Positions 18,519 through 27,534 of a stretch of 64,000 bases of DNA are shown piece by piece. How positions within the stretch are numbered: the first letter of the stretch is position 1; each line of letters opens with the position of its first letter. The stretch is taken from contig NZ_WWNB01000001.1 of assembly GCF_012062845.1 (NCBI RefSeq), positions 292,160 through 356,159 of the forward strand. Reading direction: 5' to 3'. Made by a program: the position numbers and the translations under genes. The notes under the pieces are model-generated. The model was given only the letters and a program-made list of their open reading frames with translations, was not told where the DNA came from and searched no databases. Origin of the DNA: Halomonas salinarum (lineage in GTDB: Bacteria > Pseudomonadota > Gammaproteobacteria > Pseudomonadales > Halomonadaceae).

Positions 18519-19379
18519 ATGAGTGCACCCCTCGACACACATCACAGCGATCGCCACATCGAACGTCGCCTGGCCGCGCAGCCAAGCCAGGATGGCGATG
18601 GCGTCAAGATCAAGCGCCTGCATGATTTCGGCGGTGGCCTCGACCCCTTCCTGATGCTCGACGAACTGGGCTCGGATCGTCCCGACGACTATATCGGTGG
18701 CTTCCCGCCTCACCCACACCGCGGCATTCAGACCCTGACGTACGTGATCAACGGCGGCCTGACCCATGAGGATCATCTGGGGCACTCAAGCACCATCGAG
18801 GCGGGCGATGCGCAGTGGATGCACACCGGACGCGGCATCATTCACTCAGAAATGCCGCTCACCGATCATCATGGCCTGCATGCCTTCCAGCTGTGGTTGA
18901 GTCTGGCGACCCGCGATAAAATGAGCCCGGCGACCTATCGCGACGTGAAAGCCGCCGAGATGCCACAACTCATCCAAGAAGGCACGCGCTTGACGGCGCT
19001 GGGTGGGCACTGGCAGGCGAGCAGCGGTGATGCCATCGTTGGCCCACTGGATGCACTGGCTGGCCAGGGGGCGGTTGCCCACCTGAGCCTTGATGAAGGC
19101 GCTTCTTTTACGCTCATGAGCGGTGCCCCTACCCTACTGGCCTATGTTTTCGACGGTGCACTGGAAATTGCTGGCGAGAACGTCGCCGCCGGGGAGCTGG
19201 TCCGCCTGACAGAGGGCGATCAGTTGTCGTTGTCCAGCCAGGACGGGGCTCAAGCTCTACTGCTGGCCGGTACGCCGCATCGCGAGCCGATCGCCCACTA
19301 CGGCCCTTTCGTGATGAATACAGAGGCAGAGCTTCAACAGGCACTGCGCGATTACCGTGACGGTTCACTGACTGATTGA
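18519..19379 (+). CDS. Pirin-family bicupin protein
   Basis: A 286-residue pirin. The four metal ligands known from human pirin are all present: H65 and H67 in FPPHPHRGI, H108 and E110 in GRGIIHSEMP. The first cupin occupies about residues 30-130 and the second, less conserved, about 175-275 (GALEIAGENVAAGELVRL). Bacterial pirins are iron proteins; some such as YhhW oxidise quercetin, others bind metabolic enzymes. Starts after GGAGGATGACTA. Divergent partner of a LysR gene, which suggests induction by a specific small molecule. Confidence 0.9.
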   Translation: MSAPLDTHHSDRHIERRLAAQPSQDGDGVKIKRLHDFGGGLDPFLMLDELGSDRPDDYIGGFPPHPHRGIQTLTYVINGGLTHEDHLGHSSTIEAGDAQWMHTGRGIIHSEMPLTDHHGLHAFQLWLSLATRDKMSPATYRDVKAAEMPQLIQEGTRLTALGGHWQASSGDAIVGPLDALAGQGAVAHLSLDEGASFTLMSGAPTLLAYVFDGALEIAGENVAAGELVRLTEGDQLSLSSQDGAQALLLAGTPHREPIAHYGPFVMNTEAELQQALRDYRDGSLTD

Positions 19380-19615
19380 CCTTGCGCACGATGCCAGCCA
19401 GAAAAAATGCCAGTAGATATTGAGGTCTTACACGCAGATCAAGGGTAATTTTCTGGCTTTCCTCTCAGTTTGTGACGACACTTCCCAGACCCTGGGCGGA
19501 AGATGGTGAGCTTATGCTTACTGTAAACATGTACAGACTAGGCAGCTAATACGCCATGGGGTAAGGTTCTCATGCCTTTTTATATCCATTTGATCCTTAC
19601 TGGCCTTTACCGACT

Positions 19616-21358
19616 ATGTTGCGAATCCTTCATTCGCTACCGCGCACGCACAAGTTTCTTTTGTTACCCATCGCCACGATGGTCACCGTGCTGGGCGCGC
19701 AGCAGCTTTACTCTAGCGTGTCGGCCTCGGAAGATGAGACCGATAATACCGAATACACTGTGGTCGACCTGCCCATTGGTGGCTCGGACACATCCGAGGT
19801 TGTCCAGACGACGGCGACAACCCCTAAGCGTGAGCGCTCATCGCTACGCAGCGATAGCCAAGGCTATATCCCTCTTGGCAGCCTGAAGTCCCAGGAAATA
19901 GTCAACATCGATTTCCTGCCCCATGCGCATGCCGCTGCAGAAAATGACGCATCAAAAGAGCGCGCCCGCAGAGTCAGTGAACAAACCGCCAGTGACGCTA
20001 TCGGTGATGTCGGCGGGGACTCCGTTGACGACACCGCGGGCCTCGTCGCCGGTGAGCCGCCAACACTTGATCCTGATGTCTTGCAGCTGGCCAGCCATCT
20101 GGCAGACATCAATGTCGATCAGGGCACTGAAGACGGCACCTCGTACGATGATTTCTCCGCCGATCCCTTGTGGCTTGTCGATGAGGATCCCTCGCTCGAG
20201 GGCGAGATCGTCGCTCATCAGAACTTCGTGCCACAGTGGGAAACCTATACCGTTCAGCCAGGCGACACCTTCGCCGTGCTTGCCGAGCGCACGTTCGGGC
20301 TAGGCTATAGCGAGGTCATGCAGCTGCTCGATGCCCTGCCTGACAAGAGTGTCCTTACCCGCTGGCGCGTGGGGCAGAATTTCGACTATCAGGTTGATAA
20401 GAACAACGAGCTTCTCGCCCTGCGCATCATGAAGAACGCGCGCAACGGCTATCTGATCGAACGCGATGATACCAGCCAGCAGGCCTTCGAGATCGCCGAC
20501 ATCGAGAAGGCTGGCGAGGCGACCCAGCGCCTGTTCTCCGGCACCGTCAGCGGCAGCTTCGGACGCTCGGCCCAGGCTACCGGCCTCAACTCCGGCGAAG
20601 TCGCCGAGCTGACAAACCTCTTGGCCAAGAAACTCAACTTCCGCCGCGACACGCGGCGCGGCGACAACTTCCAGGTACTGGTCGAGTCCGACATCATTGA
20701 TGGCAAGAGTCTCGACTCGCGGATTCTCGCGGTACGTTACGAGGGAGCGCGCATGGATCTGACGGTGCTGCGCAACAGCGCCGATAACCGCTTCTACACC
20801 CCGGACGGCCATAGCCTCGATCCAGCCTTCAACCGTTACCCCTTCAAGGGCCACTACCGGAAAAGCTCATCGTTCAACCTGCGCCGCAAGCATCCGGTCA
20901 CCGGGCGTATCAGCCCCCACTACGGCACCGACTTTGCCATGCCCACGGGCTCCGCGGTTCGCTCGCCTGCCAATGGTCGCGTGGTCAAATCCGCCTATCA
21001 TCGACTGGCAGGCAATTACCTGGTGGTACGCCATAACAACGGCTACAAGACCCGTTACCTGCACCTGTCCAAGCGGCTGGTGAGCGAAGGCGACAAGATC
21101 GAGATGGGCGAGCGCATCGCACTCTCCGGCAACACCGGTCGCAGCACTGGCGCCCACTTGCATTATGAAGTGATCGTCAATGGCAACCGGGTCGACGCCA
21201 TGCGTGTTGACCTGCCGGAAAATCAAAGTCTTTCCGGTAACGCTCTGGCCGCTTTCCAAAGTGAGACCGAACCGCTACTGGCTCGCCTGGAAAGCGACAA
21301 CAGCACCACCACTACCGTCGCCCAGGCGGACACTAACCGGGGCTCCGACGACAGCTGA
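19616..21358 (+). CDS. M23 family murein endopeptidase with LysM/OapA domain (MepM-like)
   Basis: A 580-residue cell-wall hydrolase. An N-terminal hydrophobic anchor (FLLLPIATMVTVLGAQQLY, residues 14-32) is followed by an acidic low-complexity linker to about residue 200, a LysM/OapA-like domain (YTVQPGDTFAVLAERTFG, near 211), a mixed domain, and the C-terminal zinc peptidase: H435 and D439 in HYGTDFAMP and H514/H516 in GAHLHYEV. It probably cleaves D-Ala-mDAP cross-links to let new strands be inserted, as MepM does. The ribosome site before 19616 is weak. A clear terminator follows. Confidence 0.9.
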   Translation: MLRILHSLPRTHKFLLLPIATMVTVLGAQQLYSSVSASEDETDNTEYTVVDLPIGGSDTSEVVQTTATTPKRERSSLRSDSQGYIPLGSLKSQEIVNIDFLPHAHAAAENDASKERARRVSEQTASDAIGDVGGDSVDDTAGLVAGEPPTLDPDVLQLASHLADINVDQGTEDGTSYDDFSADPLWLVDEDPSLEGEIVAHQNFVPQWETYTVQPGDTFAVLAERTFGLGYSEVMQLLDALPDKSVLTRWRVGQNFDYQVDKNNELLALRIMKNARNGYLIERDDTSQQAFEIADIEKAGEATQRLFSGTVSGSFGRSAQATGLNSGEVAELTNLLAKKLNFRRDTRRGDNFQVLVESDIIDGKSLDSRILAVRYEGARMDLTVLRNSADNRFYTPDGHSLDPAFNRYPFKGHYRKSSSFNLRRKHPVTGRISPHYGTDFAMPTGSAVRSPANGRVVKSAYHRLAGNYLVVRHNNGYKTRYLHLSKRLVSEGDKIEMGERIALSGNTGRSTGAHLHYEVIVNGNRVDAMRVDLPENQSLSGNALAAFQSETEPLLARLESDNSTTTTVAQADTNRGSDDS

Positions 21359-21410
21359 GCCTCGCCGCTTAAGGCCTGGCTCGATCGTGAGCCTTAGCTA
21401 GATAGCGAAA

Positions 21411-21449
21411 AAAAGCCCCGTGCGCCGCAATACGGCGGGCGGGGCTTTT
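21411..21449 (+). terminator. Terminator after the M23 endopeptidase gene
   Basis: AAAAGCCCCG pairs with CGGGGCTTTT, with an inner CGCCG/CGGCG stem and a small loop. It has runs of A before and T after, so it can act in both directions. Lies about 53 bases after the stop codon. Confidence 0.9.
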
Positions 21450-21718
21450 CTCGTTTGCATCCAAGCTGGGCATCGCCCCACCCGCCAGCGTTCGGCACCC
21501 GGCGCCACGTCTTTCTGCCCAATCGCTCGCTGCAGCAGTTTACAGCCCCTTACTCGGCCCCTTACTCAGACCCCTTGAGCAGGCACCGTCTTATCGATAT
21601 TTTCCCGCGCATCTCTGCCACCTGTCGGTGCAGAACGCACCATAGGGGCTCATCCCTCAGATGCCCCGCGCCCTCCGAGAAAACTCAACTGCTTGATAAA
21701 ACTTGTAAAAATAAAAAT

Positions 21719-21734
21719 AGGCAGCTTTGTTGCA
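21719..21734 (+). promoter_or_regulatory. Sigma-54-like promoter of the nitrate transporter gene
   Basis: AGGCAGCTTTGTTGCA matches the -24/-12 consensus TGGCACGNNNNTTGCW at the invariant GG and GC with correct 10-base spacing (mismatches at positions 1, 6 and 7). Transcription would begin near 21746, giving a leader of about 114 bases. The rest of the 501-base gap (21359-21859) contains the M23 terminator and no gene. Confidence 0.65.
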
Positions 21735-21783
21735 TATCATTGAGCAGTCAGTATCAGGCGTAGACCAGGCTCCATCGGGGTAC

Positions 21784-21816
21784 GAGTGCGTCGGACTCAA
21801 CCTTCAACGGCGAAGG
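21784..21816 (+). promoter_or_regulatory. Candidate NasT (ANTAR) leader hairpins upstream of the nitrate transporter
   Basis: Two adjacent hairpins follow the sigma-54 element: GAGT/ACTC with a 7-base loop (21784-21798) and CCTTC/GAAGG with the loop AACGGC (21801-21816). The second has the six-base A1/G4 loop recognised by ANTAR proteins and the same loop sequence as both hairpins in front of nasA. Unlike the nasA and nirB leaders no clear intrinsic terminator follows, so the mode of control, if any, may differ. Confidence 0.5.
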
Positions 21817-21859
21817 CCCTAGATCGTGTGTTCGAACGTCATTCGGCGAGGTACTCCCT

Positions 21860-23209
21860 ATGGAAATCCGCAACAAAGCCAACAAGATTCGCCTGCTCAA
21901 CTGGAAGATGCCGCAGATGCGGGCCTTCCATTTCTCGTGGTTCGCCTTCCACATCTGCTTCTTCGGCTGGTTCGGTATCGCCCCCCTGATGGCGGTGGTG
22001 CGTGACGACCTGGGCCTGACCAAGACCCAGATCGGCAACACCATCATCGCCTCGGTAGCCATCACCGTGATCGTACGGCTGGCCATCGGCGTACTGTGTG
22101 ACAAGATCGGCCCGCGCCGCGCCTACACCTGGCTGCTGTGCCTGGGCTCGCTGCCGGTGATGTGCATCGGCTTCGCCGACAGCTTCGAGTCCTTCTTTCT
22201 GGCCCGCCTGGCCATCGGCGCCATCGGCGCCTCCTTCGTGATCACCCAGTACCACACCTCGGTGATGTTCGCCCCCAACGTGGTGGGCACCGCCAACGCC
22301 ACCTCGGCCGGCTGGGGCAACCTCGGCGGTGGTACCACCCAGATCCTGATGCCGCTGATCTTCTCCGGCATCCTGATGCTCGGCGTCAACGAGGCGCTCG
22401 GCTGGCGCCTGGCCATGGTGGTCCCGGGCATCGTGCTGTTCGTCACCGGTATTGCCTACTACTTCTTCACCCAGGACGCCCCGAACGGCGACTTCAAGGA
22501 ACTGCGCGCCCGTGGCGAACTGCCCGCGGCCGACGGCGAGCATGGCATGGGGGCGAGCTTCGCCACCGCCGCCAAGGACATCCGCGTCTGGGCGCTGTTC
22601 GTGGTCTATGCCGCCTGCTTCGGCGTCGAGTTGACCATCAACAACATCGCCGCCATCTACTACTTCGACAACTTCGAGCTGACCCTGGCCACCGCCGGCC
22701 TGATCGCCGGCCTGTTCGGGCTGATGAACCTCTTCGCCCGCACCCTGGGCGGTATCTTCTCCGATCTGTTCGCCCGCAACTCCGGCCTCAAGGGGCGGGT
22801 GCGCTGGCTGTTCATTGCCATGCTCTGTGAGGGGGTCGCGCTGCTGTTCTTCTCGCAGATGCAGGTGCTGGCACTGGCCATCGGCATCATGCTGGTGTTC
22901 AGCCTCTTCGTGCAGATGGCTGAAGGCGCCACCTTCGGTGTCGTGCCCTTCATCAACAAGAAAGCACTGGGGGCCGTCGCCGGCATCGTCGGCGCGGGCG
23001 GCAACGCCGGGGCCGTAGCGGCCGGTTTCCTGTTCCGCTCCGAGGCCCTGACCTATCAGGAAGGCCTGTTCTACCTGGGCATCGCGGTGATCATCGCCTC
23101 GCTATGCGCCCTGGTGGTACGCTTCTCCCCCGAGGTCGAGGCCGAGGAAAATGCCGCCTATCGCGAGGCCGCCGGTGTCGAGCCGTCAGCGGCTATGTCA
23201 CTGCGCTGA
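21860..23209 (+). CDS. Nitrate/nitrite MFS transporter (NarK/NasA family)
   Basis: A 449-residue transporter with 12 predicted helices. The two nitrate signatures typical of the NNP family are visible: GWGNLGGGTTQILMP in helix 5 and GAGGNAGAVAAGFLF in helix 11, and an Arg in each central helix (VIVRLAIGVLCDKIGPRRAY carries the MFS motif). It is expected to bring nitrate into the cytoplasm for assimilation. It is unlinked to the nas genes by about 10 kb but shares their upstream signals. Start follows GAGG eight bases upstream. A strong terminator follows. Confidence 0.93.
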   Translation: MEIRNKANKIRLLNWKMPQMRAFHFSWFAFHICFFGWFGIAPLMAVVRDDLGLTKTQIGNTIIASVAITVIVRLAIGVLCDKIGPRRAYTWLLCLGSLPVMCIGFADSFESFFLARLAIGAIGASFVITQYHTSVMFAPNVVGTANATSAGWGNLGGGTTQILMPLIFSGILMLGVNEALGWRLAMVVPGIVLFVTGIAYYFFTQDAPNGDFKELRARGELPAADGEHGMGASFATAAKDIRVWALFVVYAACFGVELTINNIAAIYYFDNFELTLATAGLIAGLFGLMNLFARTLGGIFSDLFARNSGLKGRVRWLFIAMLCEGVALLFFSQMQVLALAIGIMLVFSLFVQMAEGATFGVVPFINKKALGAVAGIVGAGGNAGAVAAGFLFRSEALTYQEGLFYLGIAVIIASLCALVVRFSPEVEAEENAAYREAAGVEPSAAMSLR

Positions 23210-23240
23210 TAGCGCCCCTCTGCCAAGCCCCTTCAAGCCA

Positions 23241-23278
23241 ACGCCACTGCCGCCCGGAAAGGCGGCAGTGGCGTTTTT
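23241..23278 (+). terminator. Terminator of the nitrate transporter gene
   Basis: Perfect 14-bp stem ACGCCACTGCCGCC / GGCGGCAGTGGCGT with a 6-base loop followed by TTTT, 31 bases after the stop codon. Confidence 0.95.
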
Positions 23279-23357
23279 ATGCGCTGCAAAACCATTGCGC
23301 GCTTGACCCAACTTCGCTCATGCTGGGACATCCGTGGCTTGACTAGAGGGAATACGC

Positions 23358-24047
23358 ATGAATGATCGTGTTCTGATAATTACCGGCGCTTCCAGTGGCA
23401 TCGGCGCGTCCACTGCCCGGGCTGCTTCCCGGGATGGGTTTCGCCTGGTGCTGGCTGCCCGCTCACGCGACAAACTTGAGGCGCTGGCTCAGGAGCTTGG
23501 CCCGGAGAATGTGCTGACCGTAAGCTGTGACGTGACCTCGATGGAGGATCAGCAGGCCATGGTCGAGGAAGCCCTGGAGCGCTTCGGGCGCATCGATGCG
23601 GTCTTCGCCAATGCCGGTCGCGGCGGCTCGCCGGGCGGTTTCCAGGCGGCCGACCACGAAGCCTGGAAGGACATGATACTGACCAACATCTACGGCGTCG
23701 GCCTGACCCTGCAGGCCTGCCTGCCGGCGCTACAGAAGACCCGGGGTCATGTGCTGCTGACCGGCTCCGCGGCCGGGCGCGCCACCATTGCCGGTTCCAT
23801 GTATAGCGCGACAAAGTGGGCCGTCACCGGTATCGGCTATAATCTGCGTGAAGAACTACGTGGCAGCGGTATCCGGGTGACCCTGATCGAGCCCGGCATG
23901 GTCGATACGCCCTTCTTCGATGAGCCGCCCGCCCATGCCCTGGAAGACAAGGACATCGCCAACGCGGTGCTCTACGCCATCAGTCAGCCGTCTAAGGTCG
24001 ACGTCAACGAGATCCTGGTGCGCCCCACCCCACCGCTCGAGCGCTAG
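23358..24047 (+). CDS. Short-chain dehydrogenase/reductase (classical SDR)
   Basis: A 229-residue SDR with the NAD(P) motif TGASSGIGAST at residues 9-19, NAG in VFANAGRGG, the catalytic Ser in LLTGSAAGRA and the YSATK pair. Arg residues after the second strand (AARSRDK) suggest preference for NADP(H). The substrate cannot be deduced; the YdfG-like clade acts on small 3-hydroxy acids, which is one possibility. It is followed after four bases by the convergent LysE-family gene, so no room exists for a terminator between them. Confidence 0.88.
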   Translation: MNDRVLIITGASSGIGASTARAASRDGFRLVLAARSRDKLEALAQELGPENVLTVSCDVTSMEDQQAMVEEALERFGRIDAVFANAGRGGSPGGFQAADHEAWKDMILTNIYGVGLTLQACLPALQKTRGHVLLTGSAAGRATIAGSMYSATKWAVTGIGYNLREELRGSGIRVTLIEPGMVDTPFFDEPPAHALEDKDIANAVLYAISQPSKVDVNEILVRPTPPLER

Positions 24048-24051
24048 CGGA

Positions 24052-24672
24052 TCAGCTCAGGATCATCAGCACGCAGGCGGCGGTCAATAATCCCATCACG
24101 GCGTTGAAAACCCGCCAGTGGCGACGTGTCTTCATCAGCCGGCCTACCGCCACGCCAAAGCCCGCCCAAAGCGAAATCGATGGCAGGCTGATGAGGCCCA
24201 TCACCAGAATGATCGCCACTGCCGAGGCCAGGAAGGCATCGCCAGACAGCGTAAAGGACGCGATCCCCGAGATCGCCATCACCCAGGCCTTGGGATTGGC
24301 AAACTGGAAGGCGGCCGCCTGCCAGAAAGTCATTGGCCGCGCGTCTTCACCGGGCCCACGCTGATCCGGCGGGGGTGCCGTTGCGATCTTGTAAGCCAGC
24401 CACAAGAGATAAACGCTGCCCGCCACCTTGAGCCCCTGCTGCAGTGGTGGCCACTGCTCGAACAGGGCGCCGAGCCCCAGTGCCACCGCCCCCATCAACA
24501 CCATTACCCCCATCGAGATGCCGAGCATATGCGGCAGGGTGCGCAGAAACCCGTAGTTGGCGCCGGACGCGGTCAGCATCATGTTGTTGGGGCCAGGCGT
24601 GGCCGTCATGCTGAAAGCAAACACTATCATCGGGCCAATCAGAGCAATCAGCTCGGGCATCGGGACGGACAT
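24052..24672 (-). CDS. LysE/RhtB-family amino-acid exporter
   Basis: A 206-residue membrane protein with six hydrophobic segments and the family motif FSMTATPGPNNMMLTASGA near residue 20 and NPKAWVMAISGIASF near residue 120. Such proteins export amino acids or related compounds to prevent overload. Start at 24672 follows AGAGGAGC; the longer frame runs into the regulatory gap. It is divergent from a MocR-type regulator, the usual arrangement for inducible LysE family exporters. Confidence 0.9.
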   Translation of the reverse strand: MSVPMPELIALIGPMIVFAFSMTATPGPNNMMLTASGANYGFLRTLPHMLGISMGVMVLMGAVALGLGALFEQWPPLQQGLKVAGSVYLLWLAYKIATAPPPDQRGPGEDARPMTFWQAAAFQFANPKAWVMAISGIASFTLSGDAFLASAVAIILVMGLISLPSISLWAGFGVAVGRLMKTRRHWRVFNAVMGLLTAACVLMILS

Positions 24673-24709
24673 AGTGGGCTCCTCTGAGGTAAATGATCTG
24701 CAGGTCGAC

Positions 24710-24772
24710 TTAATTGCAGGGGTACAATTAAGCAAAACCGCCTGACATTGGCACCAATTGCGCACACAATTG
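24710..24772. promoter_or_regulatory. Repeated CAATT boxes between lysE-like and mocR-like genes
   Basis: Four short related boxes occur in the 260-base divergent region: TTAATTGC (24710), TACAATTA (24723), ACCAATTG (24753) and CACAATTG (24765). MocR regulators usually bind pairs of direct repeats overlapping the target promoter, so these are candidate operators. The spacing is irregular and this is pattern reading only. Confidence 0.45.
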
Positions 24773-24932
24773 AGTATGCACCGCCATACGCCCCAATCAA
24801 GGAATGCTTTGTCACCCCGACATTCGCTGATTCATGAGGCTGTCGGTCGAGGGGCACTGCCCTGTCCACTGGTTATCGTCCGCGGCGGCCCACCCGTTTC
24901 ACCATGTCGTCTTCTCGAGGAAACATCGCTGC

Positions 24933-26354
24933 ATGGATATTCAGACCAAGGCCCGCGCCCGCTGCCACTGGCTACCCGATCTCGACGCCGCCGCTAGCCC
25001 GCGCTACCAGGCGCTGGTCGACCGGCTGGCCGCCGACATTGCCGCCGGTACTCTCGCCCCCGGCGAGCGCTTGCCACCGCAGCGCCTGCTGGCCGACGCC
25101 CTCAAGGTGACCGTTGGCACCATCACCCGCGCCTATCGTGAAGCCGAGCGCCGTGGCCTGGTCGAAGCCAAGGTCGGCAGCGGCACCCGGGTGCGCAGCC
25201 TGGCGTCGGATGCTCCCGTTTTTCATCACCTGTCCCACGCCCCCGATGGCAGCGTCGACCTGTCGCTTAACGTGCCGATTCCCCACCCCATGCGGGTACA
25301 GCAGCTCTCCGGCGTGCTGGAACGCCTCGCCCATCGTCCCGGGGCCATCGACGCCGTCCTGGCCTACCAGCCCGAGCAGGGCAGCCAGGCGAGTCGCGAG
25401 GCCCTGGCAGGCTGGCTGACGGGCCAAGGGATGCCCATGACCGCCGATGAGCTGATCCTGACCAGCGGCGGCCAGCACGCCGACTACCTGGCCCTGCAGG
25501 CGCTGGTGCAGCCCGGCGAGGCGGTGGCCTCGGCGGCCCTGACCTTTCCGGGCATGATCGCCGCCGCCCGCCAGCTCGGCCTCAAGCATGTGGCGGTTCC
25601 GATGGATGCCGAGGGCATCCTGCCCGAGGCGCTGGAGCGCCTCTGCCTGCAGCAGAAGATTCGCCTGCTCTACCTGATGCCCGAGCACAACAATCCCACC
25701 GGCGCCCGAATGGGGGAGACGCGACGCAAGGCGATCGTCGAGGTCGCCAGACGCCACGACCTGCTGTTGCTGGAAGACGGCGTACAGTTCGTGACCGCCG
25801 AAAGACGCGGCACGCCCTTCTATCGGTTGGCGCCGGAGCGCTCGCTGTATATCTTCAGCGTCTCCAAACTGCTCGCCGGCGGCCTGCGCCTCGGGGCCCT
25901 GCGCGCACCTGCCAACCTGATGGCGCGCCTTACCGCCTCGCTACGCGCCCAGTACTGGGCCGTCCCTGAGCTAATGGCCAGCGCTGCCATCGAATGGCTG
26001 GCAAGCACCGATGCCAAGACCCTGATCGACTGGCAATGGCAGGAGGTAGCCGCGCGCCAGCAGTTGCTTGCCGAGCGCCTCAACGGCCACCAGATCAGCG
26101 CCCATCCGTGCGGCTTTCATGCCTGGTTGACGCTGCCGGAGCCCTGGCGTGCGGTGGATGTCGTGGCTCGCGCCGCCGAACGTGGGGTGACCGTGATTGG
26201 CGCCGACCCCTTCTGCGTGGGCAGCCAACCGGCACCGCAGGCGATACGCATCTGTGTGACACCGCCCGCCGAGCGCGCTCAACTCGACGATGGCCTGACC
26301 CGGCTGGCCGCGCTGCTCGATGAGGAACCCAGGCGCGTCTCACCGCTGGTCTGA
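24933..26354 (+). CDS. MocR/PdxR-type regulator: GntR DNA-binding domain fused to PLP aminotransferase domain
   Basis: A 473-residue fusion. The N-terminal 70 residues form a GntR winged helix (GERLPPQRLLADALKVTVGTI, YREAERRGLVEAKVGSGT). The rest is a fold-type I aminotransferase domain with the PLP lysine in IFSVSKLLAGGLRLG and MPEHNNPTG holding the PLP-contacting Asn and conserved Pro. Such proteins usually sense an amino acid or amine through PLP instead of transaminating. The divergent LysE exporter is the probable target. Start follows GAGGAAA. Confidence 0.9.
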   Translation: MDIQTKARARCHWLPDLDAAASPRYQALVDRLAADIAAGTLAPGERLPPQRLLADALKVTVGTITRAYREAERRGLVEAKVGSGTRVRSLASDAPVFHHLSHAPDGSVDLSLNVPIPHPMRVQQLSGVLERLAHRPGAIDAVLAYQPEQGSQASREALAGWLTGQGMPMTADELILTSGGQHADYLALQALVQPGEAVASAALTFPGMIAAARQLGLKHVAVPMDAEGILPEALERLCLQQKIRLLYLMPEHNNPTGARMGETRRKAIVEVARRHDLLLLEDGVQFVTAERRGTPFYRLAPERSLYIFSVSKLLAGGLRLGALRAPANLMARLTASLRAQYWAVPELMASAAIEWLASTDAKTLIDWQWQEVAARQQLLAERLNGHQISAHPCGFHAWLTLPEPWRAVDVVARAAERGVTVIGADPFCVGSQPAPQAIRICVTPPAERAQLDDGLTRLAALLDEEPRRVSPLV

Positions 26355-26569
26355 TGCGGCCAGACATGGCCAGCCCTGAGAGGAGGCGAACCTCGTCATG
26401 CACAAGGGCGACCCAGACGCCCCCTCTGCGGCGTTGATGCCCCGGCGTGTGCCTTGGTATCGCCGTACGGGTTCCGCCCAAGCGTCCCACTGGCTATATT
26501 AATGAAGCATGGATGAGCGAAGGCGATCGATGCCGAGTACGACAACAATCACAGGCAAGGAGATCCCTG

Positions 26570-27421
26570 ATGCGACAACTCTTCACCCTGGTATGCCTGG
26601 CCACAGCCCTGCTGGCGGGAGCGGCCAGCGTCCAGGCACAGACGGAGCCCTCGCCGACCAACGAGACGGTCGATATTCAGTCGGGACCACGCGTGGTCGG
26701 CGAGGTCTTCGAGTACACCACCGGCGGCAACACCTATTCAGGATATCTGGCTCGCAACGCCAACATCGACGGTCCGCAACCCGCGGTCCTGGTGGTGCAC
26801 GAATGGTGGGGGCTGGATCGTTATGCCCGCGCCCGGGCCAATCAACTGGCGGCGCTGGGCTTCGTTGCCCTGGCGGTGGACATGTACGGCGATGGCAAGC
26901 AGGCCGGACATCCCGCCGAAGCAAAGGAATATTCCAGCCGGGTGATGCAGGACTGGCCGGCGGCACGGGCCAGGCTCGAGGCCGCGATGACCAAGCTTGA
27001 CGCCCACCCGGCGGTGGCCGATGGCGGCATGGCGGCAATCGGTTACTGCTTCGGCGGCAGCGTGGTGATGAACATGGCGTTGTCCGGCATGCCGCTCGAG
27101 GCCGCCATCAGCTTTCATGGGGTACCGACGGTGGCGGTGAACATGCCTCAGGCCTTCGAGGGCAGCGTGCGCATCCATAACGGCGCCGAGGACGGTTTCG
27201 TCGCCCACGACGACCTGGTGGCGATGGCCAGCGCCCTCAAGGCTCAGGGCGCCGACGTCGAGGTGACCAACTACCCCCGGGCCCAGCATGGTTTCACGAA
27301 TACCGAGGCCGATGCGTTCGCCGCCCAGCACGACCTCCCGCTGGCCTACAATGCCGCCGCCGATGCCGCTTCCTGGCAAGCGGCGCTGCTGACCCTGGAT
27401 GCCACCCTCAACGACGACTAA
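26570..27421 (+). CDS. Dienelactone hydrolase family protein, secreted
   Basis: A 283-residue alpha/beta hydrolase. A signal peptide covers residues 1-22 (LFTLVCLATALLAGAASVQA). The mature enzyme has the dienelactone hydrolase signature: VVHEWWGLDRYARARAN, nucleophile Cys in IGYCFGGSVVM, Asp in NGAEDGFV and His in RAQHGFTN. Members open lactones or hydrolyse esters; a periplasmic location is unusual for chlorocatechol degradation and points to a more general hydrolase. Start follows AAGGAGA. No terminator with a clear T run follows. Confidence 0.9.
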   Translation: MRQLFTLVCLATALLAGAASVQAQTEPSPTNETVDIQSGPRVVGEVFEYTTGGNTYSGYLARNANIDGPQPAVLVVHEWWGLDRYARARANQLAALGFVALAVDMYGDGKQAGHPAEAKEYSSRVMQDWPAARARLEAAMTKLDAHPAVADGGMAAIGYCFGGSVVMNMALSGMPLEAAISFHGVPTVAVNMPQAFEGSVRIHNGAEDGFVAHDDLVAMASALKAQGADVEVTNYPRAQHGFTNTEADAFAAQHDLPLAYNAAADAASWQAALLTLDATLNDD

Positions 27422-27534
27422 GGGCCCACGCTATCCGTCTGCCGTCCTTGTCACCGACAGGGACGGCGCCCCCAGCTCAGACAGGAGGCGATTGCCACGT
27501 CTCGATCACCCAGTGAGCAGTCAATGGAACCGAG

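Noticed and set aside
21627..21641. GGTGC-N5-GCACC as an NtrC site upstream of the nitrate transporter
   Set aside because: NtrC sites have the opposite arrangement (GCACC ... GGTGC); this orientation simply forms a hairpin.
27441..27467. Imperfect hairpin GCCGTCC...GGACGGC as a terminator after the dienelactone hydrolase gene
   Set aside because: No T run follows; kept out of the feature list because termination cannot be supported.
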